A DNA stretch of 10,342 nt from Isohypsibius dastychi (Eukaryota; Tardigrada; Eutardigrada; Parachela; Isohypsibiidae). The DNA lies in NCBI GenBank assembly GCA_034696485.1, contig JAQIWT010001556.1, positions 1 through 10,342 on the forward strand. The letters run 5' to 3'. The notes beneath the pieces are model-generated. The model saw only the letters and a list, made by a program, of their open reading frames with translations. It was not told where the DNA came from and searched no databases. The position numbers and the translations under genes were made by a program. Of this stretch, positions 1 to 7,463 are shown one piece after another; positions within the stretch are counted from its first letter, which is position 1; every line of letters begins with the position of its first letter.

Positions 1-322
1 ACATATTGTGAGCCGCGGTTAGATCGACGTTCGCGTTCAGAGCGATTGGCTCGGTTACTGGGTAGCAAATCTTCCAAGACAATGTGCTCGGATAAACTGG
101 CCAGAGCAGGACGAAGATAGGCAGGGACAGCGGGTAGGTCCGATCTAACGATCGTGAAACCAGGAGCTGAAGTGTGCCCACCGACATCCTGATGACCCAA
201 TCGGGAAAACACACTACAACTACACCAACTTTCAAAAACTGAGGTTACATCATTTTGATTCAAATTCGACGTTCTCGAAGTAATGCTCATAGCCGGAAAC
301 CAATTGGATAGTCCGGAGACGT

Positions 323-545
323 GGTTTATACGAAATCTCGCTCGATCTACAAAATATTTCTCCCACTAAATCTCTGACAACGAATCTTCTTGACCACGGA
401 TCCTCTACTTCGGGATTTCTGGCTAAGATTGATCGTAACCACGAACGGTTCGCACTACGAGAGCTTCTGACTTCGAAAGGTGAAGGCTACGTGAGGTTAA
501 ATATGAAACACGATACTAAGAGAAATTTGACTACGAAGCCTCAAG
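323..545. repeat. Degenerate ~16-bp minisatellite
   Basis: Successive 16-mers share a core of the form TGACnACGRAnCTTCT. Clear units are 375-390, 391-406, 437-452, 453-468, 469-484 and 485-500, with a well preserved unit again at 528-543. The CG of the core falls at 381, 397, 411, 442, 458, 474 and 490, so the spacing is close to 16 (one unit is 14). Units between about 323 and 374 and between 501 and 527 are much more degraded. The part of this array read by an open frame from 491 to 748 is not evidence of a gene. Confidence 0.5.
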
Positions 546-756
546 GTGCCGAAAAAAAGGACTTTTTCTTCCTGGTTTCCCGTTTCTGTTCAGCGAGTGG
601 CTCCTGTTCGCTATCCAACCGTGTGACACGTCAGGTAAAATTTATTCAACGAAAACCTACAGTTTGCCACTCCGATTTTGAATCCGTGTTTACGTGTTGC
701 AACGTATTTAACAAATCTGCGAGTCCTTGTAACTATCGCTGTACATGAAAAGACTA

Positions 757-844
757 CGTCTCCGCCAAAAAGCTCAGCCTCTCTCCTCTCTATCGAATGA
801 CTGAGTGAACAGGCCGAAAGTGGCTGAGCTTTTTGGCGGAGACG
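757..844. mobile_element. 88-bp TA-flanked hairpin MITE
   Basis: Perfect 23-bp inverted termini (757-779 and 822-844, beginning CGTCTCCGCC) enclose a 42-bp spacer. The dinucleotide TA sits immediately outside both ends (755-756 and 845-846), as expected for target duplication by a Tc1/mariner-type transposase. There is no coding capacity. Perfect arms suggest a fairly recent insertion, or a constraint to stay paired. The superfamily assignment rests only on the TA flank and the architecture. Confidence 0.65.
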
Positions 845-936
845 TACCTGTGGTGGGTCCGAAACTGGTTTGAACCACAGTGGTGTTATATTTTCCTGCG
901 TGAAAAGGAAGTCGTTAAACAAAAATACATTACCTT

Positions 937-1338
937 TCGTGCAAGCCAAAAAGTACTCCGTCCTCTCGATCAACCGTAGGTAAACAAATCAAAATCAGTG
1001 AGTGGAGACCAGGCCAGAGAGCAAGGGGCCCTGGCTCACTCTCTCACTCAGGCCCGGTCTCCACTCACTGATTTTGATTTGTTTACCTCCGGTTGATCGA
1101 GAGGATGGAGTACTGTGGTCCCATATTTTCGAGGGCCGCCGGATGACGTCATTCTAACAATCTGAGTCGACCAATGGCATTTCGGTTTCGCTTCGAACAA
1201 AGAAACGGCAAGAATGCGCATTGGCTGATCGAAAGCTCAATCTTCACTCGTACACGAATCGACCAGTCAAGTGAAACTTGACGTCATGCGACTGCCCACC
1301 TAAGACCCTTGGACCGCAGAACCTTTGGGCTTGCACGA
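937..1338 (+). mobile_element. TA-inserting MITE, copy 1 (interrupted)
   Basis: This is a second copy of the element at 8225-8468, in the same orientation. The left terminus (937-955, TCGTGCAAGCC...) and right terminus (ending GCACGA at 1338) are imperfect inverted repeats. TA flanks the right end (1339-1340) and TT lies at the expected left position (935-936), probably a decayed TA. With the nested insertion and its duplicated TA removed, the copy is 245 bp against 244 bp for the other copy. The internal sequence is clearly alignable with copy 2, for example the shared block around GACCAATGGCATTT and the block CGAACAAAGAAACGGCAA. It has no coding capacity. Confidence 0.75.
956..1110. mobile_element. 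155-bp MITE nested in MITE copy 1
   Basis: Long inverted arms (956-1010 and 1056-1110) match at 53 of 55 positions by eye and enclose a 45-bp spacer. The ends read CTCCGTCC... and ...GGATGGAG. TA is present on both sides (954-955 and 1111-1112). Removing the element and one TA restores a junction of the form AAG-TA-CTGTGGTCCC, which matches AGG-TA-CTGCGGTCCC in MITE copy 2 (8238-8253). The TA target and CTCC-type terminus resemble Stowaway/Tc1-mariner MITEs, which is inference from general knowledge. Confidence 0.8.
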
Positions 1339-2642
1339 TACGGTGGGAGCTCTCGAGCAAAGCGCTAGACATGATATGCAGGCGGCAGCTGTAGCCGTCA
1401 GATTGGTTTCCCTGTTCTCGGTTTCCCAGGCAAATCTGCTTTTGGGAAACCTTTAAAAAGATTTTCCTCAAAGTTTTCCATCCACATCAAATCTTCAGTG
1501 GTTTGGAGTGACTTCGCACACCAGTGAACAATCATATCCCTGGACTAATGAGATGTAAAACGTGTAGTACCCAAGCTTTCGTGAGCTTGCACCTCTCATT
1601 TGTTTTCTCCTCCAGTTCAACGGTGTCGAGGAATTTGCAACTGCAAATGTCATTTAGCCACGACACTGGACATATACCCAACGATGAAATATTGATGGAC
1701 CATGGCGTACAATGCCAGAGTGCGCATCGTAATAACTATGAGGTTTAAGCATGGTTTTCTTCACATTATATGATATGGAAAACAAGGTAGGGAGATCTTT
1801 TGTTTACGGTTCCCAATATAACAACAGAGACCGCAATGCATTTCTTCAGCGATCGGCATGTACGTTTTTATGAATGATTGTTTTCAAACTTCCAAGATTC
1901 TATCAGGACCCATCTGTGTTGTGTAAGAGAAGAGGAAAAAAGGAATACGAACAAAAAGAATCACTTCATCGTACTTTTTTCTTTCATGTGCGTAAGTAGG
2001 TCATGCCTTCCATTGTCATTTCACTCATGCCCTATGGGCATTTGAGCAAGCAAAGCGCCTTTACGTTTAATACAGTTTGAATTCGATTTGAAGTTCGAAC
2101 AACAACCCGATGTCGTCAAAATAACCGGAATGAAAAGACATCCGCAAGCAACAAAAGCAGCCATAAGCGACAAAATGATTTCCAGTTATGGTTGTTTTTA
2201 ATTTTTATCCTTTTTGTATTTTTGTGTATTTTTCATTTTTCATTATTACCCTAACAAGAATTTCGGGGAGCATCGAAGCCTTACAAGAATACTTACAATA
2301 TATGATATACGACACATTGCACACATAAGAACCCAAAATAACGGTGTTGGGAAAGAAGTGTGGATTGAGAGATTCAATCAGGTACCGCCCTAGCCCTCTC
2401 GGGTATACGCTTTACTCATCGAGTTAGTACATTCTTGAGTTAAAATTTAACGACGTTCGGGATAACTGCTTACTTTTTATGTACGTACAAGCTTGCATCT
2501 CCTGTGTATGGCATAGCAGAATACGATCCGTTCTCAGTTTCAAAATGAGTCCGTACTCATGGTGATCTGAGATTTTAAATCCAGCTGATTTCGGACCCCA
2601 GGCGTGTTTTTTAGGTTCAGCTCATTTTTCTGATTTAGAAAA

Positions 2643-2880
2643 CACATCTTTTTTTACAAAGTGAGGACTTCCGGGAATCAGTTTTGCTTGGGGGATTGAC
2701 TGGATCTGAGTTCTACCGGGGGTTGGGGCTCGGGGGCCAAGCCCCCGGTGCAGGAGTTACGGGGGCTCCACCCCCGTTGGGTTGGGGTTTGGGGTTTTGG
2801 GGTTTCATACAGCTTCTGTCGAAACTCCCAAGCAGAACGACTTCCCCCGGAAGTCTTTACTCCGTGAAAAAAAAAATGTA
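2643..2880. mobile_element. G-rich element with long imperfect inverted termini
   Basis: The left arm (about 2643-2693) and right arm (about 2826-2880) are imperfect inverted repeats: a T-tract, then AC..AGT, then GACTTCCGGG, then a GTTnTGCTTGGG block. Between them lies a very G-rich centre that is unlike the AT-rich surroundings and has small internal palindromes around 2731-2748 and 2761-2775. I could not define a target-site duplication, so the superfamily is unknown. An open frame at 2684-2896 simply reads the G-rich tract and is not a gene. Confidence 0.5.
2779..2802 (+). other. G-quadruplex motif
   Basis: Four G-runs of 3, 4, 4 and 4 bases are separated by loops of 2, 3 and 4 thymines. 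This satisfies the usual intramolecular G-quadruplex pattern and looks like T/G telomere-type sequence. It is a single short tract inside the inverted-repeat element 2643-2880, so it is not evidence of a telomere. Confidence 0.7.
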
Positions 2881-3081
2881 TATATCACATGTATAAAAAT
2901 ATATAAATACAACTCGATTCCAGATAACTTTCGAGCCTCAAAACTTGACGGTGCCATATAACTTAACATTTTTGAACGAACCGCGGCAGTCGTAGACTAT
3001 AACATTAGGGGGAATTCCAGATAACTTCCGTTGTCCAGCGGGTTTCAAGCATAACTTGACATTCGCCTCATTACATTTTGA

Positions 3082-3129
3082 ACACAAGCGTCACCTCCAC
3101 CCCCAAAGTGAGGTTTAGAACGCTTGTGT
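3082..3129. repeat. Short stem-loop
   Basis: Ten-base perfect arms (3082-3091 ACACAAGCGT and 3120-3129 ACGCTTGTGT) surround a 28-base loop. A second short pairing (ACCTC with GAGGT) is possible inside the loop. It could be the trace of a small inverted-repeat element or a structured transcript. I see nothing that decides between these. Confidence 0.4.
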
Positions 3130-3512
3130 CTGCCTCTTCATAGAAAAGTGGTGGAGCAGATGTGTTTGGTTCGACTGAAGACCGTCGTGACTAAGGATAA
3201 AATTGAACGTACTCCGGAACAGAGCCGTCTCCCTCAGTGCTTCTAATTTTGAACCTTTTCTAATGATTCTCTATTGTTCCGGTTGACTTTCGGTTTTCGT
3301 ATCGCATTCGAATTGCTAGTTTCTCCTGTTGATAAAAGGCATTAAACACTTACTGATATCAGTTCCTGAAAACTTTACTTTTCACATTGAAGCGAGCTTG
3401 TCAAGTAATGAGGAATCGCGGTGTAAATAAAAAGTGATTATACATATTTCAATATCAATGAATATGTGATATAAATTAGGAACATATGAAATACAATGAA
3501 TTCAAAAAAATG

Positions 3513-3531
3513 AAAATAAATAAATAAATAA
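3513..3531. repeat. (AAAT)n microsatellite
   Basis: About four to five AAAT units stand in a generally A-rich stretch (about 3420-3600). No gene or RNA is seen around it. Confidence 0.7.
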
Positions 3532-4196
3532 TGTAAAAGAATGATAAACAACCAATAAGGTAATGAAGCAAATGAACAAATAAAAAACAAAAAGGACGAA
3601 AAATCTGGGAAACGAGTGTACTAGTAATGTCACCTAGTTTCGCCGTACCAGATCAGCCGTCCAACTCCCCCTTCCTTTGGTTGCACAGGGGAGAACAACT
3701 ATAGAGAACAGGGGTGAAAACTATAGCAGACACATCAATCTTGAAGAGTATGGCTCATACTGAGCCAGAAGAGCAGCGAAAACTTGTTTTTTAAAGGAAA
3801 AACCACGACAATCCAGCAGGTATTTGCTCGACTCGCAAAATCAACATCGCCCTCATTCACCCTTCCAAAGCAATGGGAACCTGTGCAAATGACCTGAAAT
3901 TATATCCCAAAATTCTGAAATCCGAGTAAGAGCGCAAAGGGTTAAGAGCACTTGTTCCGGGAAAACACGAAAGTCGACAAATCTTCAAATGGTGATTTAA
4001 GCGAGAGCATGAACAAAATCAAGTCAAACTTAATTCAATTGTTTGATCGCAACGATAATAATCATACAGTATGAGGATAAACAGGAAGAGGGCCAAAAAC
4101 AAGGGAGAAGGAATCTGAATGTGGGAAAAACAACAGGAGATAATTCAAATCGCTGCTTCACAATTTGAAGCCCCAAAAGATGTGTGTTGTCTTGTC

Positions 4197-4234
4197 ACCC
4201 CGTAAGGGGTACCTAACCCCGTAAGGGGTACCTA
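4197..4234. repeat. Two tandem 19-bp units
   Basis: The unit ACCCCGTAAGGGGTACCTA occurs twice with no spacer (4197-4215 and 4216-4234). Each unit contains the near-palindrome CCCCGTAAGGGG, so each can form a small hairpin. It lies about 250 bp upstream of the first recognised channel exon. No function is assignable. Confidence 0.85.
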
Positions 4235-4486
4235 TTGCGTGAGTTTTTGGTTCAACCTAATTTCTCACCTTTTCCATGGTTTGAGCACTCTAGTCCGCTC
4301 AACAGCAGGCTTATTTAGGCAAGGTCAGTCAATCCTAGCGATGTCTCATTTCTTTCTCCGAAGATCTAGTTCTATCTAGCTCCGGGTATAAATGAGGGAA
4401 CGGTGTTAGACTCTCGCTTGATGTGAACAATATGCCCACTACCTTGAGTTCGACGAAGATTACATTTTATCTAGTTGTTTCCATAG

Positions 4487-4666
4487 GTTGAACCAGCCGG
4501 CGATCCGCTGATTATCCCGGTGAATTTCAGCCAAAAACATAACGCCACTTTCGAAAGCTGCCTGTTTTTCACGGTTGGAAAGGCAACTCTGCTGGACACA
4601 ACCTCATTCACCGTCCAAACAGTCACAGGAAAAGCCGCGGTTTTTGTCGGGTGGATAGTTATATTG
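4487..4666 (+). CDS. Slo/BK-like channel, exon with pore loop and S6 start
   Basis: First recognised exon of a BK-type (Slo1/KCNMA1 family) channel alpha subunit, 60 codons in phase 0. The acceptor is TTTCCATAG at 4478-4486 and the donor is GTATGT at 4667. The exon opens with VEPAGDP, matching the ENSGDP motif after S5 of BK. Residue 24 is a Cys that aligns with the Cys of the pore-helix motif YWEC. From that Cys to the Gly-Lys before S6 (Gly-Arg in BK) there are 22 residues in both proteins, so the alignment is gap-free. At the selectivity filter, where BK has TVGYGD, this protein has LLDTTS; no GYG or GFG occurs anywhere in the exon. The hydrophobic AAVFVGWIVIL then starts S6. S0 to S5 were not found in the 4.4 kb upstream. 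It could be a non-conducting paralogue or a decaying gene. Homology is inferred from memory of BK sequences, not from a search. Confidence 0.72.
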
Positions 4667-4694
4667 GTATGTGCTAGTAATTATTTTATTCCAG

Positions 4695-4861
4695 CTGATG
4701 CTGCGCCCTTATGAATGTTCGGAGCAGAACAACTGTATTTCAATTCAAAATATATTACTTGCATGTATTAAGGGCACATTGGCAACGAATCTCTCGGACT
4801 TCAAAACTAGTCTCACAAACTGGTTGAAAAGACACAAAAGGCGACATCCCAATGCAAGCAG
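4695..4861 (+). CDS. Slo/BK-like channel, exon with S6 end and linker to RCK1
   Basis: The acceptor is TTTTATTCCAG (ending 4694) and the donor is CAG|GTGACC (4862); the preceding intron would be only 28 nt. Splicing continues the frame as WIVIL|LMLRPYECSE. Leu, Met and Tyr here fall at the same offsets as in BK S6 (GLAMFASYVPE). A linker follows that is about 25 residues longer than in BK and ends with a basic segment, NWLKRHKRRHPNAS, before the RCK1 start. If the 28-nt intron is not removed, the frame reads VCASNYFIPADAAPL and stops at 4712-4714. Retention also gives some S6 likeness, so the exact structure here is less certain than for the neighbouring exons. Confidence 0.55.
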
Positions 4862-4912
4862 GTGACCGGTAATTGTTTTCGATAAAGAGCAAAATTACCT
4901 TGAAAATTCCAG

Positions 4913-5026
4913 GTATCTAATATTAACTGGAAACCTCGAAGAAAAAACGATGAACATGTTTCTTGAAAAATTCTACCAGACATCGAAAGATTACGAACTG
5001 TCGTTTGAGATATGCTTTCTGACGAA
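4913..5026 (+). CDS. Slo/BK-like channel, first RCK1 exon
   Basis: The 51-nt intron 4862-4912 ends ATTCCAG and the donor after it is GTAAGTG (5027). A split codon joins it to the previous exon as Arg-Tyr. The exon begins RYLILTGNLEEK, equivalent to the first strand and nucleotide-fold turn of RCK1 in BK (HIVVCGHITLES). It continues MNMFLEKFYQTSKDYEL and ends in FEICFLT, equivalent to VEIVFLHN. In BK an Asp pair between these strands contributes to the RCK1 Ca2+ site; the aligned positions here appear to be Lys and Ser, so that site may be absent. RCK domains form the cytoplasmic gating ring that couples ligand binding to the pore. Confidence 0.78.
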
Positions 5027-5104
5027 GTAAGTGAAGGGTGAACTAACATCATGGTATCTCTATTACTTTGCATCATCCTGTTTCGAATGGGTTGACCATT
5101 GCAG

Positions 5105-5288
5105 ATTAGATGGAAGATCAGCTGATAACCTAGAAATTCTTACCAAGCAATACAGACAATTCCGCTTGGGAATGCACCACGGTTCTCCCGAAGACCAAGA
5201 CGACCTTGCCCGAGCCCGAGTGACGCGTGCCGATGCAGTGCTCATCTTCAACGATCAGTTCACCGAAGATCAGGAACGCGAAGATCAG
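5105..5288 (+). CDS. Slo/BK-like channel, second RCK1 exon
   Basis: This is the best conserved exon. The acceptor is GACCATTGCAG (ending 5104), after a 78-nt intron with a consensus GTAAGTG donor. The residues NLEILTKQYRQFRLGMHHGS correspond to [20 protein letters not shown] of BK. DLARARVTRADAVLIF corresponds to DLARVKIESADACLIL, and EDQEREDQ corresponds to DPDAEDAS. The exon ends on a codon boundary at CAG|GTCAAA, a weak donor, and joins the exon at 6618 with exactly the residue spacing of BK (ED, then ten residues, then IK). The charged, Asp-Gln-rich loop before DLAR is a little longer than in BK. This exon gives the family assignment most of its weight. Confidence 0.82.
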
Positions 5289-6617
5289 GTCAAACATTAA
5301 ACCAATGAACTCTTAAGTTGGGAATCTCCATCATGTTCTGACTATACAGTCTGAAGTGCAACTTTGAATCTTTAGCCTCGACTTCAGAGCTCGAAGAAGA
5401 GTGAGCTCTGAGAGAGAACCCATTCAGACCTAATTTCTTCCAAAATTTCAGCTTTTAAATGTTTTGTTAGTCTGCCGCCTCACAAGCACCACCTGTCACT
5501 TTACTCAGAATTTCGCTGTTCAGCATTCTTCCCGAACGCTCGAGGAAGGTCAGACCTTCGTGAGCATTCTGAGGCTCAAATTTCAAATTTCCTTAAAGCA
5601 GACATTTGAGTGTCGACTTCAGGGTTCATTGAAGTAATATAACATGTAAAAGCAATACTTGGGTCCGTGTTGACTTATTCCAAGCGTTCCTCGGAATGCT
5701 CGGTGGCTGGCTGATCCATGTTGTTTTTAGATGAAAAGCCCGAGACACACAAAATAATTTTGTGCGGGTTCGAGTCTCACTGAGATTCCACATCGGCAGA
5801 AAATTTGAGATGTAGTAGATACTGATGGTTCAGGTCAGACAAAACCCAGACACACTGGCTATACTCAGGAAGTTTTTGGCTGAAAAGCTGAGTAAACTGT
5901 GTGGACTGAGCATCAGTCCTCCTTGATCATGGGCTATTCCTCATACCTGAATCATTTTAGTCCTAAAAGGTCGAGTAAAAGTTCGACTGCGCCTGAAGCG
6001 GAAGCCAGTCTGAGGTTTGCACAAACTCCATCTTTACTTTCTATTCTCGCATTCAGCTGATACCCGCAGAAGTTGAATGATTATCAGCTGCAATTTCCAG
6101 ATGATAGATTTCGGATAAAGTATCTACTCTAACGTACTGATTTTGCAGTTAAGAAAACGTCTAATATTCTGCGAAAAATAGCTGATTCTGTAATCCGAAC
6201 CAAAATATCTACAAGAAAAATACATCGTATGATGAACTTCCACCCCTACCGCAAGAACGAAAGCCGTGTCAATGCGGTATACGTACATTTCATTTAGAGT
6301 ATTCCTGAACATTACTCGCGTTTAATCATTTCATTTTTTTTAAATCCGAAGAAAAAGTTTAATTGCGCCTAGGTTTGGAACAGTCGAGCTCTAAAGCGTT
6401 TTCTCTGAATTCATCCAGCAGTTATATGGGCAAAAAGAGAAAGTCAGCTGTTCGTGGCCAGTTATTTCGACTTCTGAGTAAAGCCACTGTGTTCACCAGG
6501 CAAAAACAGGGATTATGAATATGTGCTAAACTGAAAACAATGTGGGCCCCAGCAATCAGGAACTGGTGCTGGGGAACTGTGAGCCTGGTGCTCAGCAACT
6601 TCTTGTTTGTTTATTAG
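5289..6617 (+). other. Long intron of the channel gene
   Basis: At 1329 nt it is far longer than the other introns of this gene (28 to about 384 nt). The donor is GTCAAA, a poor match, and the acceptor is TTTGTTTATTAG. It holds several small palindromes: 5376-5409 with TCAGAGCTC/GAGCTCTGA arms, an exact 8-1-8 palindrome at 5748-5764, and CCCCAGCA/TGCTGGGG arms near 6545-6573. No coding exon was recognised in it. A cassette exon or an inserted element could hide here. Confidence 0.6.
5748..5782 (+). repeat. Possible tRNA-derived SINE fragment (B-box-like)
   Basis: GGGTTCGAGTCTCAC at 5766-5780 resembles a pol III B box within a T-arm (GGTTCGAnnC core), with a partial stem GTGCG/CTCAC. It directly follows an exact palindrome (5748-5764). 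No convincing A box or cloverleaf is found upstream at the usual distance, so this is at best a degraded tRNA-related SINE and not a tRNA gene. Confidence 0.2.
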
Positions 6618-6701
6618 GTCACACTACACTCAGCTATCGCCATCAAAGTTGCAAGCAGGAAGACACGAATAATTGCCCAGATTCATCTGGAACGAAACAA
6701 G
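6618..6701 (+). CDS. Slo/BK-like channel, third RCK1 exon
   Basis: Exactly 28 codons, phase 0 at both ends, with acceptor TTTATTAG and a consensus donor AAG|GTAAATGAG. VTLHSAIAIK and TRIIAQIHLERNK correspond to SNIMRVISIK and IRIITQMLQYHNK of BK with no gap. In the RCK1 fold this is the helix and strand (IRIITQ) that follow the Ala-Asp-Ala-containing strand of the previous exon. Codon-level continuity with 5105-5288 argues that the long intron between them is genuinely spliced. Confidence 0.8.
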
Positions 6702-6760
6702 GTAAATGAGCCATTGGTATCGCGAAATGTCAGTCGGTTCAAATATAATCGTTAGTCCAG

Positions 6761-6841
6761 AAGTTCAGCGGGTTCAAAATGCTCAAAGGCGGCTCCAAGT
6801 ACACAGGCAAATCACTGTCCAGAATAGTGAAAAATATGGGT
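6761..6841 (+). CDS. Tentative channel exon, central RCK1
   Basis: After a 59-nt candidate intron (GTAAATG...TTAGTCCAG) the phase-0 frame is open for 27 codons, with KGGSKYTGKSLSRIVKNMG near its end. Its position and length fit the BK stretch that ends AICLAELKLG, with a Lys at the same offset from the previous exon. Real identity is low, so the call rests on phase, splice signals and spacing. The donor would be GGT|GTACCA, or GTGTAC one base earlier, which would change the phase. The minus strand is also open here (6739-7035), which weakens the case. Confidence 0.35.
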
Positions 6842-6971
6842 GTACCAACAGCAGTGCATTGTAGTTCCATGCTCGAGTAGTCAGAAGTTCCCCAGTCGAT
6901 GAATGTAGCTGACATGATCTGATTTCCTGGTTTCGAAATGAAAGTGGTTTGGCTTCGATTACTCTGCCAAG

Positions 6972-7079
6972 GCGTGCAATTTGGTTTCACTGGTGCAATC
7001 GCATATGAAGAATTTTTCCATTTCTCCGCGGACAAGAGAATACTTTCGTCGGATCATACAGCCGACCAAATTGCTCTCA
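6972..7079 (+). CDS. Tentative channel exon, RCK1 gating-ring region
   Basis: A 36-codon phase-0 stretch follows acceptor CTCTGCCAAG. VQSHMKNFSISPR resembles GLSTMLANLFSMRS of BK, and the preceding Cys lies near the BK QSC. TREYFRR could align with the BK WQKYYLE region after a 10-residue deletion. From that aromatic pair to the Pro-Thr-hydrophobic-Cys-acidic motif of the next exon the spacing equals BK (24 residues). The donor would be CTCTCA|GTCCTG, which is weak. Another plus frame is open across the same bases apart from one TAG at 7097 and also shows weak family likeness, so the frame is not settled. Confidence 0.35.
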
Positions 7080-7463
7080 GTCCTGGGAAATATTCTTAGG
7101 GACACTCTCGCGGAATGAACTGGAAGGGACATGTTCGCGGGAATACTTTTGATGGACTTTTTGAGGCAACGGTATTCGGTGGACAATATTGGGCACACTT
7201 TGGAGAACACACCCTCGGGGGAGAAGTCGAAAGGGACTGTCTGGAACTGAGATGGCGCAGGTTCTATCGAACCTGAAACCAGCTGCCATGCAATGACAGA
7301 TTCGACTTGGAGAGGGCCCCTTACTCAATTCAACTTCCAGTGTTTCTAAAAAATGCCACCCTTAAATTCCACCCATCACACCCGATCGACCATACGGCGA
7401 TACATCAATGCAGATGACTCTTCCAACTGCTGAAACCTCTTGTCGTTGGTAGCTTTTCCTCAG

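Noticed and set aside
611-973. Minus-strand 120-codon open frame
   Set aside because: It runs through the 88-bp hairpin element and the start of MITE copy 1, and shows no recognisable domain.
1524-1748. Plus-strand 74-codon open frame
   Set aside because: No motif, signal or splice context is convincing; length is within chance for this composition.
2779-2802. Telomere-like T/G repeat
   Set aside because: Loop lengths vary and the tract is single and internal, so it is not a telomere or chromosome end.
2684-2896. Gly/Pro/Leu-rich open frame
   Set aside because: It is the translation of the G-rich core of the inverted-repeat element.
5766-5780. tRNA gene based on the T-arm-like sequence
   Set aside because: No acceptor stem, anticodon arm or A box at the proper spacing.
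7100-7275. Plus-strand frame with FDGLFEATVF and a later Gly-Gly, resembling the BK RCK2 segment LDSLMSATYF
   Set aside because: It would put RCK2 before the rest of RCK1, lacks the calcium bowl that precedes this motif, and follows an in-frame TAG. Probably coincidence.
6739-7328. Overlapping minus-strand open frames (6739-7035, 6959-7210, 7077-7328)
   Set aside because: They overlap in different frames, the first has no ATG at its start, none shows a domain I recognise, and the plus strand carries tentative channel exons here.
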